This document shows positions 1 to 7,446 of a stretch of 36,418 nucleotides of DNA, one piece after another. The stretch is taken from contig NZ_BOOA01000081.1 in NCBI RefSeq assembly GCF_016862995.1, forward strand, positions 1 through 36,418. Reading direction: 5' to 3'. This DNA comes from Acrocarpospora phusangensis. Lineage in GTDB: Bacteria > Actinomycetota > Actinomycetes > Streptosporangiales > Streptosporangiaceae. A program made the translations under genes and the position numbers. The notes under the pieces were generated by a model. It was not told the DNA's origin and did not search any database. It saw only the letters and a program-made list of their open reading frames with translations. Every line of letters begins with the position of its first letter. The first letter of the stretch is position 1.

Positions 1-1
1 G

Positions 2-724
2 TTGCAGATCACCGGCCTGGCCAAGCGGTACCGCAACGGCGAGAAGGCCGTGGACGACCTGTCGTTCCGGGTGGACCGCGGCCAGGTGCTCGGCCTGCTG
101 GGCCCGAACGGCGCGGGCAAGACCACCACCATGCGCATGCTCATGGGCCTCATCCACCCGGACGAGGGCGAAATCAAGATCTTCGGGAGCAAGGTCGTGC
201 CGGGCGCGCCGGTACTCTCCCGGCTGGGCTCGTTCGTGGAGGGCCCCGGCTTCCTGCCGCACCTGTCCGGACGGGACAACCTGGAGCTCTACTGGCGTGC
301 CACCGGCCGCCCGCCCGCCGACGCGCACCTGGACGAGGCCCTGGAGATCGCCGGTCTCGGCGACGCGGTGGAACGCGCGGTGCGCACCTACTCCCAGGGC
401 ATGCGGCAGCGGCTCGCCATCGCGCAGGCCATGCTCGGCCTGCCGGACCTGCTCGTCCTGGACGAACCCACCAACGGCCTCGACCCGCCCCAGATCGCCG
501 AGATGCGCAAGGTCCTGCGCGCGTACGCGGCCAAGGGGCGGACCGTGATCGTCTCCAGCCACCTGCTCGGCGAGGTCGAGCAGACCTGCAGTCACGTCGT
601 CGTCATGCACCGCGGCCGGCTGATCTCCAACGGCCCGGTGGCCGAACTCCTCAGCCGGGGCCACCTCAACGGCAGCACCCGCCTGGAGGACGTCTTCCTC
701 GACCTGATCGGAGAGAACGCATGA
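2..724 (+). CDS. ABC transporter ATP-binding protein (5' end at window edge)
   Basis: This is the nucleotide-binding subunit of an ABC exporter, which hydrolyses ATP at the inner face of the membrane to drive the permease encoded next. The 240 residues visible carry Walker A (GPNGAGKTT, about residues 35-43), a signature region of the YSQGMRQRL type, Walker B (LLVLDEPTNGLD) and the H-loop (SSHLL). The length is close to the 230-310 usual for BcrA/CcmA-like exporter ATPases. The reading frame is open to base 2, where a TTG could start, but the true start may lie a few codons upstream outside the window. The stop overlaps the permease start as ATGA, so the two are translationally coupled. The substrate cannot be told; the family includes peptide, antibiotic and lipid exporters. 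Confidence 0.93.
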   Translation: MQITGLAKRYRNGEKAVDDLSFRVDRGQVLGLLGPNGAGKTTTMRMLMGLIHPDEGEIKIFGSKVVPGAPVLSRLGSFVEGPGFLPHLSGRDNLELYWRATGRPPADAHLDEALEIAGLGDAVERAVRTYSQGMRQRLAIAQAMLGLPDLLVLDEPTNGLDPPQIAEMRKVLRAYAAKGRTVIVSSHLLGEVEQTCSHVVVMHRGRLISNGPVAELLSRGHLNGSTRLEDVFLDLIGENA

Positions 725-1569
725 GCACCGGAGCGCTCGGTTACGCCCCGGGGCACACGCTGCCGCTCCGGGTGGAGATCATCCGGCAGTTCAAGCGGCG
801 CCGCACCCTGGTCATGTTCGGGCTGCTGATGGCGCTGCCGTGGATCCTGGTGATCGCCTTCCAGTTCGGGCCCGGGAACAACAACAACCAGAACAGCCTG
901 CGCCTGTCGGATCTGGCGACGGCGGGCGGGCTCAACTTCGCGGCGTTCGCGCTGTCGGTCTCGGCCAGCTTCCTGCTGGTGGTCGCGGTGGCGCTGTTCT
1001 GCGGGGACACGGTGGCCAGCGAGGCCAACTGGTCGTCGCTGCGCTACCTGCTGGCCGCGCCCATCCCCCGCGACCGGCTGCTGCGGCAGAAGCTGATCGT
1101 CGCGCTCGGCTACTCGGCCGCGGCCGTGACGGTGGTCCCGGTGATGGCGCTGCTGGCCGGGACGATCGTGTTCGGCTGGAACGACATCACCGTGCCCGGC
1201 ACCGGCGAGATCATCCCCGCCGCCGACGTGCTGCCCAAGTTCGCCGTCGTCATCGGGTACGCGATGGTCAGCAACCTGGTCGTGGCCGCGGTGGCGTTCC
1301 TGCTGTCGGTGAGCACCGACTCGCCGCTGGGCGCGGTGGGCGGCGCGGTCGGCCTGGTGATCGTCAGCACCATCCTGCAGGCCGTGGAGGCACTGGGCGG
1401 GCTGCGCGAGTTCCTGCCCACGTTCTGGAACACCGCCTGGCTGGACGCGTTGGCCCCGGTGCCCGATTACAGCGGAATGATCAAAGGCGTGGCGGTGGCG
1501 CTGACGTACGCGGTCATCCTGATCGCGTTCGCGTTTCGGCGATTCCGCCGTAAGGACGTCGTGTCCTGA
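721..1569 (+). CDS. ABC transporter permease
   Basis: This 282-residue polytopic membrane protein is the permease partner of the preceding ATPase. After a basic cytoplasmic start (FKRRRT, about residues 23-28) there are about six hydrophobic segments: near 30-48, 75-95, 130-152, 172-198, 203-220 and 255-272. This matches the ABC-2 type exporter permease architecture. The ATG at 721 lies in the 4-base overlap ATGA with the ATPase stop. The C-terminus ends in a basic FRRFRRKD cluster, as expected for a cytoplasmic tail. No substrate-binding protein gene is adjacent, which fits an exporter. The gene-free stretch after it marks the operon end. Confidence 0.88.
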   Translation: MSTGALGYAPGHTLPLRVEIIRQFKRRRTLVMFGLLMALPWILVIAFQFGPGNNNNQNSLRLSDLATAGGLNFAAFALSVSASFLLVVAVALFCGDTVASEANWSSLRYLLAAPIPRDRLLRQKLIVALGYSAAAVTVVPVMALLAGTIVFGWNDITVPGTGEIIPAADVLPKFAVVIGYAMVSNLVVAAVAFLLSVSTDSPLGAVGGAVGLVIVSTILQAVEALGGLREFLPTFWNTAWLDALAPVPDYSGMIKGVAVALTYAVILIAFAFRRFRRKDVVS

Positions 1570-1687
1570 TATTTCCGGCCGTGCCGAATCACATCACGAC
1601 AAATGGCTACACAGCCAATCATCGCGACTGTCAGTGATGAACAATGACATTAGCGACTGAATGGGCACGGTATATCACATGCGATTT

Positions 1688-1704
1688 CAGATGCGTAGCA
1701 TCTG
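1688..1704. promoter_or_regulatory. Palindrome CAGATGC-GTA-GCATCTG
   Basis: Two perfect 7-base arms are separated by 3 bases, in the AT-richer part of the gap upstream of the P450 and 25 bases before a TTGACA hexamer. It could be a regulator-binding site for the P450/terpene synthase pair or a small hairpin after the ABC operon. Only the symmetry is seen; the function is a guess. Confidence 0.35.
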
Positions 1705-1871
1705 TCCGACTCCGGCCGTCAGGACTCATTGACAGAACAACCATTTCATGTCGGAATGAATGGGACTTATTTCCTGAAGGGGTACCAGCGGGCATGCCGA
1801 TCAGCATGCGCTCGCTAATCGGGGGCGCGTCTCCGGCGTGGCCATTGGCCGCACTGGTCGTACGGGTCGAT

Positions 1872-1962
1872 TCAGCCAGATCAGCCAGATCAGTCAGGAC
1901 CGCCCGAACAGGACTTCCTCAACAGGACTTCCTGCACGGCACTGCTGAACGGCACTGCTGAA
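1872..1962. repeat. Cluster of three different short tandem repeats
   Basis: Three unrelated tandem repeats follow each other. TCAGCCAGA occurs twice (1872-1889), followed by the variant TCAGTCAGG (1890-1898). AACAGGACTTCCT occurs twice with one spacer base (1907-1919 and 1921-1933). CGGCACTGCTGAA occurs twice with no gap (1937-1949 and 1950-1962). They lie about 105 bases before the P450 start. Such stacking suggests replication slippage or a relic of repeated duplication. No coding role is apparent. Confidence 0.85.
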
Positions 1963-2067
1963 CGGCCGGATCTGCTAGATCATCCGGATCCATCGACTCA
2001 CACGATCCAGTCGGACCCGACGAACGAGTCGGACGACCCTGCCGAGCCGACACAAGGGAACGCGCCA

Positions 2068-3411
2068 ATGCCTCAGCTGACTCAGCTAACGCCTGCCGCG
2101 CCCGGCGGACTCCCCCTGCTCGGGCATATTCCGTCCCTGGTGAGACACCGCCTGGCTTTCATGGAGGAGATGCGCGACCACGGCGGGGTCGTCCGTGTCC
2201 GGCTCGGCCGTACCCCCGCGTACGTGATCAGCGACGCGCGGATCGCCCGCGAGGTGGTGAGCGACGGCGGGACCACGTTCGCCCGCGGCCGGTTCTTCCG
2301 CAAACTGCGCCCGCTGCTGGGCGACGGGCTCGGCACCTCCGACGGTCCTTTCCACATGCGGCAGCGGCGCATGGTGCAGCCCGCCTTCCACCACTCCCGC
2401 CCGGGGTACGACATCGAGACCATGCGCGCCGTGATCGAGGCGCGGACGAGTTGGTGGCAGCCGGGCATGACGCTGGACATCGCCAAGGAGATGGACCGGC
2501 TCGGGGTGGCGCTGATCACCAAGACGCTCTTCTCCTCCGACACCGCCGCCGGCGAGGTCCAGGACGTGCAGGAGTCCATCGCCGACTTCATGGTGGGCGT
2601 CGGCATCCGCACGGTGGTCCCCAGCGACCTGCTGGAACGGCTGCCGATCCCGGCGAACCGGCGCTTCAACGCGGCCAGGGACCGCCTGGAGCGCGCCATC
2701 ACCAAGGTCATCGCCGACTACCGGGCCGACCAGCGCGACCACCACGACATCCTGTCCATGCTGCTCGCCGCCCGGGACGCGGAGGGCCTGCCGATGACGG
2801 ACCAGCAGCTGCGCGACGAGGTGCTCTCCCTGGTGGTCGCGGGCGGTGACACCACCGGCCACGTGCTCGGCTGGATCTTCCACGAGCTCGGTCAGCACCC
2901 GGAGGTGGAACGGCGGCTCCACGACGAGCTGGACCAGGTCCTGGCCGGCCGTACGGTGACGGCGGACGATCTGCCGAAGCTCGGCTACGCGGAGCAGGTG
3001 GTCAACGAGACGCTGCGGCGGCGCAGCCCCGGCTGGCTGGTGATGCGCCGCACCACCAGGGCCCTGGAGCTGGGCGGCGTGCCCATCCCGGCGGACGCGG
3101 AGCTGCTGGTGAGCCCGTCGGCACTGCTCAGGGACCCGGCCGTCTACCCGGACCCGATGCGGTTCGACCCCGACCGGTGGGCTCCCGACCGGGTTGGGAG
3201 CATGCCCAGGGACCTGTTCCTGCCGTTCGGCGCGGGCACCAGGAAGTGCGCGGGCGAGCCGCTGGCGCGGATCTCGATGGCGCTGGTGCTGGCCACGCTG
3301 CCCACCCGGTTCCGGCTGCGTCCGGTGCCGGGCCACCAGGTCAGGGAGCTGGCGCTGGGGACGATGTCCGCCGACAAGATCCCCATGACGCTGGAGCCCC
3401 GGGACACCTGA
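2068..3411 (+). CDS. Cytochrome P450 (putative terpene oxidase)
   Basis: This 447-residue soluble P450 is a heme-thiolate monooxygenase. It shows the I-helix oxygen-activation motif AGGDTT (residues 258-263), the K-helix ExxR as E314-TL-R317, and the heme loop FGAGTRKCAG with the axial cysteine at about residue 394. Length is slightly above that of typical soluble bacterial CYPs (about 400). The ATG at 2068 has AAGGGA about 8 bases upstream. No ferredoxin or reductase gene lies nearby, so electrons must come from a general redox partner. The terpene synthase begins about 155 bases downstream on the same strand, so the likely job is hydroxylation or further oxidation of its hydrocarbon product, as in the pentalenene and albaflavenone pathways. 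The substrate is inferred from context only. Confidence 0.93.
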   Translation: MPQLTQLTPAAPGGLPLLGHIPSLVRHRLAFMEEMRDHGGVVRVRLGRTPAYVISDARIAREVVSDGGTTFARGRFFRKLRPLLGDGLGTSDGPFHMRQRRMVQPAFHHSRPGYDIETMRAVIEARTSWWQPGMTLDIAKEMDRLGVALITKTLFSSDTAAGEVQDVQESIADFMVGVGIRTVVPSDLLERLPIPANRRFNAARDRLERAITKVIADYRADQRDHHDILSMLLAARDAEGLPMTDQQLRDEVLSLVVAGGDTTGHVLGWIFHELGQHPEVERRLHDELDQVLAGRTVTADDLPKLGYAEQVVNETLRRRSPGWLVMRRTTRALELGGVPIPADAELLVSPSALLRDPAVYPDPMRFDPDRWAPDRVGSMPRDLFLPFGAGTRKCAGEPLARISMALVLATLPTRFRLRPVPGHQVRELALGTMSADKIPMTLEPRDT

Positions 3412-3422
3412 CGCCCCGCCCC

Positions 3423-3457
3423 AATCCGGAACGGAAATAAGCCGATAAATCCGGATT
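3423..3457 (+). terminator. Candidate weak terminator or attenuator hairpin between P450 and terpene synthase
   Basis: The 8-base arms AATCCGGA (3423-3430) and TCCGGATT (3450-3457) are perfect complements separated by 19 bases and followed directly by TTT. This is a modest rho-independent signal inside what is otherwise an obvious two-gene unit. It may lower terpene synthase transcription relative to the P450, or separate the two transcripts. The stem is short, so confidence is limited. Confidence 0.4.
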
Positions 3458-3566
3458 TTTCATTACAAGTTATTCGCCGCCCCGCATGCGCGTTTTCGCA
3501 TTGCCTCTCGACCTCCCGCCCCACTCCAACTCTCGGCCTCCCGCCCCTCGTCCAAAAGGAACCGCC

Positions 3567-4706
3567 GTGAACTCGATCCCCGTCTCCCAGATGGATGTGC
3601 CCTCCTTCTACTGCCCCTTCCCGTACGCGATCTCCCCGGAGGCCGCCGAGATAGATCGGCGCACCGTGCAGTGGATGGATGATTTCGGCTTGCACAGAAG
3701 CCGTACGCAGCGTGACTACCTGGCCACGCAGAAGGTCGGTTACTTCGCCTCGCTCACCATGCCGCACGGCTCGGGCGAGGGCCTGCAGATCGCCAGCGAC
3801 CAGCTCTTCTGGCTGTTCACCTTCGACGACATGTACTGCGACGAGCGCGAGGACGAGTCGTCGCTGGACGAGCTGGTCCAGCTGCTGGGCAAGCTGGCCC
3901 GCATCCTGGAGGCCCCGACCGCCCGGATGCTCCCCGGCAACCCGTGGGCGGAGGGCCTGCGCGACCTGCGCCGCCGCCTCGACCTCTACGCCACCCCGGT
4001 GCAGACCGCCCGCTGGGTGGAGGAGATGAGGAAGTACCTGTTCGGCCTGATCTGGGAGGCCGTCAACCGCTCCGCCAACCGCATCCCCCGGGTCAACGAC
4101 TACGTGGCCATGTGGCTGAACGTCACCGCCACCGCCCCCAGCCTGATGTTCATCGACATCAGCGCCGGCTACGAGGTCTCCGCCGAGGAGATGTCCACCC
4201 CCCGGGTGCGCGCCCTCACCGAGATGGCCAACGCCCTGGTCGGCTGGGACAACGACATCATCTCCTTCAACAAGGAGGCCTTCCGCAAGGAACGGTACGG
4301 CTACGCCGAGCTCCAGAACCTGGTCAGCGTGCTGGCCCACCAGAACGACTGCTCGATCACGGACGCGCTGACCACCGCGGTGGCCATGCGGGACCGGGTG
4401 ATGTCGCTGTTCCTGCGCCTCAGCGACGACGTCAAGACCGACGCCGGCTCCGAGCTCACCCGCTACGTCCACGGCCTCGGCGAATGGGTCCGCGGCTACC
4501 TGGAATGGAGCATGATCACCGACCGGTACGGCGACCCGCGCAACCCGGACGACGAGCTCACGGCGGAACGCATCAGCATGCCCCGCACCTGGAAGGACGA
4601 GCCCCTGGACGCCAGCCTCGACCCGCTCCCGGTCACCGCCATCACCTGGTGGTGGGACCAGCTCGAGGAGCCGGCCCCGGAGAGCCACGAGAACCGGGAG
4701 AACTGA
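3567..4706 (+). CDS. Class I terpene synthase (terpene cyclase)
   Basis: This 379-residue enzyme is expected to ionise a prenyl diphosphate, probably farnesyl diphosphate, with Mg2+ and cyclise it. The aspartate-rich motif is DDMYCDE (residues 87-93), the NSE triad is N229-D-I-I-S233-F-N-K-E237, and an RY pair is at R320-Y321. K236, seven residues after the NSE Asn, matches the diphosphate-binding Lys of epi-isozizaene synthase. The residue 46 positions before the NSE Asn, an Arg diphosphate sensor in studied bacterial enzymes, is Trp183 here. The GTG at 3567 has AAAAGGA about 6 bases upstream and gives a normal-length protein; the longer frame from 3486 has no such site. The partner is the upstream P450. 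The exact product cannot be read from sequence. Confidence 0.92.
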   Translation: MNSIPVSQMDVPSFYCPFPYAISPEAAEIDRRTVQWMDDFGLHRSRTQRDYLATQKVGYFASLTMPHGSGEGLQIASDQLFWLFTFDDMYCDEREDESSLDELVQLLGKLARILEAPTARMLPGNPWAEGLRDLRRRLDLYATPVQTARWVEEMRKYLFGLIWEAVNRSANRIPRVNDYVAMWLNVTATAPSLMFIDISAGYEVSAEEMSTPRVRALTEMANALVGWDNDIISFNKEAFRKERYGYAELQNLVSVLAHQNDCSITDALTTAVAMRDRVMSLFLRLSDDVKTDAGSELTRYVHGLGEWVRGYLEWSMITDRYGDPRNPDDELTAERISMPRTWKDEPLDASLDPLPVTAITWWWDQLEEPAPESHENREN

Positions 4707-4712
4707 GCCCGG

Positions 4713-4880
4713 TCAGCCCCAGTGGGGCGGGCGGTCCTCGATCAACCGGGCGTCGTCGTCATCGCCCCGCCACTCGCCCCACCCGTGGTCGGTGTCATCG
4801 GCGGTCTGATCGGGCAGCACCGGCAGACCGTCGTCGAAGAGGTCCACCGGACGCATGTCATCCGGCTGCTGCTCTGTCAT
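4713..4880 (-). CDS. Small acidic conserved protein (55 aa)
   Basis: The 55-residue protein starts MTEQQPDDMRP and ends RLIEDRPPHWG. It is very acidic (about 15 Asp/Glu) with no Cys pairs, membrane segment or signal peptide. The core LPDQTADDTDHGWGEW followed by a D-rich stretch and RPPHW resembles a short protein I recall as common in Streptomyces and relatives; that is memory, not a search. No function is known to me. The ATG at 4880 has TATTAT exactly 7 bases upstream, which fits leaderless transcription; the nearest GGAGGAG is about 20 bases away, too far for normal initiation. It converges on the terpene synthase with 6 bases between the stops, and diverges from the STAND gene at 5060. 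Confidence 0.7.
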   Translation of the reverse strand: MTEQQPDDMRPVDLFDDGLPVLPDQTADDTDHGWGEWRGDDDDARLIEDRPPHWG

Positions 4881-4887
4881 GCGGCCA

Positions 4888-4893
4888 ATAATA
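4888..4893 (-). promoter_or_regulatory. -10 element TATTAT for a leaderless small-protein mRNA
   Basis: On the minus strand TATTAT is followed by 7 bases and then the ATG at 4880. This places the expected transcription start on the A of the start codon. No good -35 is visible 17 bases upstream. The match to the actinobacterial TANNNT consensus is full. Confidence 0.5.
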
Positions 4894-4899
4894 TCGACT

Positions 4900-4927
4900 C
4901 TCCTCCGGGTTAATTCCCCCGGGGGAG
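4900..4927. promoter_or_regulatory. Hairpin in the divergent region (9 of 10 paired)
   Basis: CTCCTCCGGG (4900-4909) faces CCCGGGGGAG (4918-4927) across an 8-base loop, with one mismatch. On the minus strand the arm contains GGAGGAG, the only Shine-Dalgarno-like sequence before the small acidic gene, so a longer transcript would hide it. It could also be a binding site in the shared divergent promoter region. Function is inferred. Confidence 0.35.
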
Positions 4928-5059
4928 AAACGTCATGACCGGTCAACCGAACATCTATCCCCGCGCAAGGTACGATGCGGGAACAGGAAAGTGCCCGGAT
5001 GGGCGAGTAATTGCATAGGTACAGGTGCAGGCCGGACGCAACAACCCCCGTGAGGCGGC

Positions 5060-7176
5060 ATGGCAACGCCAGCAGGATGGCGGCGAGAGGGCAATCTTCC
5101 CGCGGAACTCACCAGTTTCGTCGGGAGAAACAGGCTCCTGACCACCATCAGACAACGTTTGCAGAACTCGCGGCTGGTCACGGTGACCGGTATCGGCGGG
5201 GTCGGCAAGTCACGCACCGCGCTCCGGATCGCCCATCTGGTCCGCCAGCAGTTCAAGGACGGGATCTGGTATGTCGATCTCGCCCGCCTGCAGGACCCGA
5301 ACATGGTGCACCACACCATCAGCACCGCCTTCGGCATCGCCGACCAGTCCGCCAGGGAGAGCACCGACACGCTCGGCGACTGGCTCTCGGAGCGCGAGCT
5401 GCTGCTGGTCCTGGACACCTGCGAGCACCTGGTCGAAGCCTGCGCCCAGCTCGCGCAGGACCTGCTGGCCCGGGCGCCCAAGCTGCGCATCATCGCGACC
5501 AGCAGGCGCTCGCTCAACACCCAGGGCGAGTCCACGGTGGCCATCCCGCCGCTGATCGTGCCCGGCGACGACCCGGCGGAGAGCCCGTACCACAACGAGG
5601 CGGTGGAGCTGTTCCGGCAGCGGGCCTCGGCCGTGGTGCCGGACTTCGTGGTGGACGAGAGCAACGTCAACAGCGTCGCCCAGCTGTGCGTGCGGCTGGA
5701 CGGCATCCCGCTGGCCATCGAACTGGCCGCGGTCCGGCTGCGGGCGCTCTCGGTGGACCAGATCCTGGCCCTGCTGACCGACCGGTTCAGCCTGCTGGCG
5801 GGCGCGAGCAGGACCGCGCTGCCGCGCCACCAGACGCTGCGCGCCGCGATCGGCTGGAGCCACGAGCTGTGCGAACCGGCCGAACGGCTGCTCTGGGCCC
5901 GGCTGGCGGTCTTCGCGGGCGACTTCGAACTGGACGCGGCCCGCTACGTGTGCGCGGGCGACAGCCTGGCCGCCGACCGCATCCTGGAAGTGATCACCGG
6001 CCTGGTGGACAAGTCGGTGCTGCTCAGCTACAGCACGGTCTCCGGCCAGCGGTACCGGCTGATCGACACGCTCCGCCAGTACGGCGAGGACTGGCTGGAC
6101 AAGCTCGGCGAGACCAACCGGCTCAAGCAGCGGCACCGGGACTACTACCTCCAGTTGGCCGAGCGCGGCGAGCACGCCTGGTCGGGTCCGCGGCAGGTGC
6201 ACTGGTTCGTCCGGATGCGCCAGGAGCACGACAACATCCGGGTGGCGGTGGACTACTGCCTGGCCGACGCGGGCAACGTGCGGATCGGCCTGGAGCTGCT
6301 GTCCTCGCTCTGGTTCATGTGGGTGGCCTGCGGTTTCGTCCGGGAGGGCCGCCACTATCTGGAGCGCGCGGTCGCCCAGTCCACCGCGCCGAGCAAGGAA
6401 CGATGCAAGGCGCTGTGGGTGCTCTCCTACGTGCGCAGCGCCCAGGGCGACATCCCGGGCGCGATGGAGGCCGCCGAGCGGTGCAGCACCGACGCCGTCC
6501 AGGTGGGCGACTCCACGGCGGTGATCCTGGCCACCAAGATGCAGGGCACGGCGGCGTTCCTGGGCGGCGACCTGAAGAGGCGACCGCGCTGCTGGGCGTG
6601 GCCATCGAGTTCCATCGCGGCGGCCGGGAGCTCAACCCCGGCCTGCTGCCCGCGATCGGCGAACTGGCCCTGGTGCTCACCGCGCAGCAGGACTTCTTCG
6701 AGGCGGAGACACTGCTGCAGGACTGCCTGAAGGTCTGCAACGAACGCGGCGAGCTGTGGCTGCGCTCGTACGCGCGCTGGATCCTGTCGATCGTCCAGCT
6801 CAACACCAACCGCACGGAGGACGCCGTGGTCAGCGCCAGGGAGGCGCTGCGGATCAAGCGGCACTTCCACGACGTGCCGGGCGTGCTGCTGGTGCTGGAG
6901 ACGATCGCCCGCCTGTCGGTGGCCGAGGGCCGGGTGGAGCAGGCGGCCTACCTGCTCGGCGCGTCCGAGATGAACTGGAAGACCTTCGGGCTGCCGCAGA
7001 TGGGCTCCCCGTTCCTCTCCCAGGAGTACGAGACGTCGGTCAAGGAGTGCGTGAAGGTGCTCGGCCGGGAACGGTACCGGGAGCTCCACGCCGAGGGCGC
7101 CAAGCTGAGCCTGGAGGACACCATCGCGACGGCGCTGGACGAGATGGAGCTGCCGGAGGAGAGCCCGGAGGGCTGA
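5060..7176 (+). pseudogene. STAND-type ATPase regulator (LuxR/AfsR-like), frameshifted
   Basis: Read across one frameshift, this encodes about 705 residues of a signal-transduction ATPase of the type found in LuxR- and AfsR-like regulators. The N-terminus (GNLPAELTSFVGR) leads into a P-loop GIGGVGKS (residues 44-51), then VLDTCEH (Walker B-like), TSRR and a winged-helix region (RYRLIDTLRQYGEDWL). An alpha-helical TPR-like repeat region follows. The first frame continues correctly to 6574, then shifts and stops at 6730; the family-like sequence resumes in the -1 frame from codon GAA at 6574-6576 (EEATALLGVAIEFH) to 7176. One lost G in CTGGAA explains this. No DNA-binding domain is seen at either end, so even the repaired protein may act through partners. 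ATG 5060 has GAGG about 6 bases upstream. It may be a sequencing error or true decay. Confidence 0.85.
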
Positions 7177-7182
7177 TCCCGC

Positions 7183-7218
7183 CCCGTCGTCCACCCCGTC
7201 GCCCACCCTGTCGTCCAC
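7183..7218. repeat. Three degenerate 12-bp tandem units
   Basis: CCCGTCGTCCAC, CCCGTCGCCCAC and CCTGTCGTCCAC follow one another directly, starting 6 bases after the STAND gene stop. The remaining bases to 7446 show nothing else I can name, apart from the ribosome-binding site of the next gene. Confidence 0.7.
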
Positions 7219-7446
7219 GCCGCCCCCGTCGGGCTCGCGCGAAACCTGGACCGTTGCAGCGCCGCCGTGGTAGGACGCGAGCATGCGTGACTCGCGGCGC
7301 TCGTGGCCGGTGTCCCGGCGAAGGCTTCCAGAGCCGGATCCGGCTACATGAGTCAGATCGCCCAGCGATAGGGTCCCCGAAACCGCCCGGAATCGTTTGG
7401 GCGAGTCGTAGGTTCAGGGAGTAGGACCTGAAGAGAGGCTGACATC

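Larger units (their letters stand above)
1570..2067. other. Gene-free intergenic stretch, repeat-rich, upstream of the P450
   Basis: I see no convincing gene in these 498 bases. The first half (about 1590-1770) is clearly less GC-rich than its surroundings. It holds a 7-bp palindrome (1688-1704) and a perfect TTGACA at 1729-1734, followed after 17 bases by CGGAAT, a poor -10. The second half holds three adjacent short tandem repeats (1872-1962) and a duplicated AGTCGGAC near 2009 and 2030. A 105-codon reading frame at 1644-1961 crosses all three repeats and lacks a ribosome-binding site, so I do not call it. The stretch presumably carries the P450 promoter. Confidence 0.6.

Noticed and set aside
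1644-1961. A 105-codon open frame in the gap before the P450
   Set aside because: It has no ribosome-binding site, crosses three tandem repeats, and its composition does not resemble a protein (RSARSVRTARTG); more likely chance.
3144-4688. 514-codon minus-strand frame opposite the P450 and terpene synthase
   Set aside because: It is the complement of two well-supported genes; long antisense frames are expected at this GC content, and its His/Gly/Val-rich sequence has no motif.
4716-4728. GCCCC-AGT-GGGGC hairpin at the ends of terpene synthase and small acidic gene
   Set aside because: A 5-bp stem inside coding sequence; may assist termination but cannot be supported alone.
6569-6580. Programmed -1 ribosomal frameshift in the STAND gene
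   Set aside because: No slippery X-XXY-YYZ heptamer or following pseudoknot is visible at CTGAAGAGG; a one-base deletion or sequencing error is simpler.
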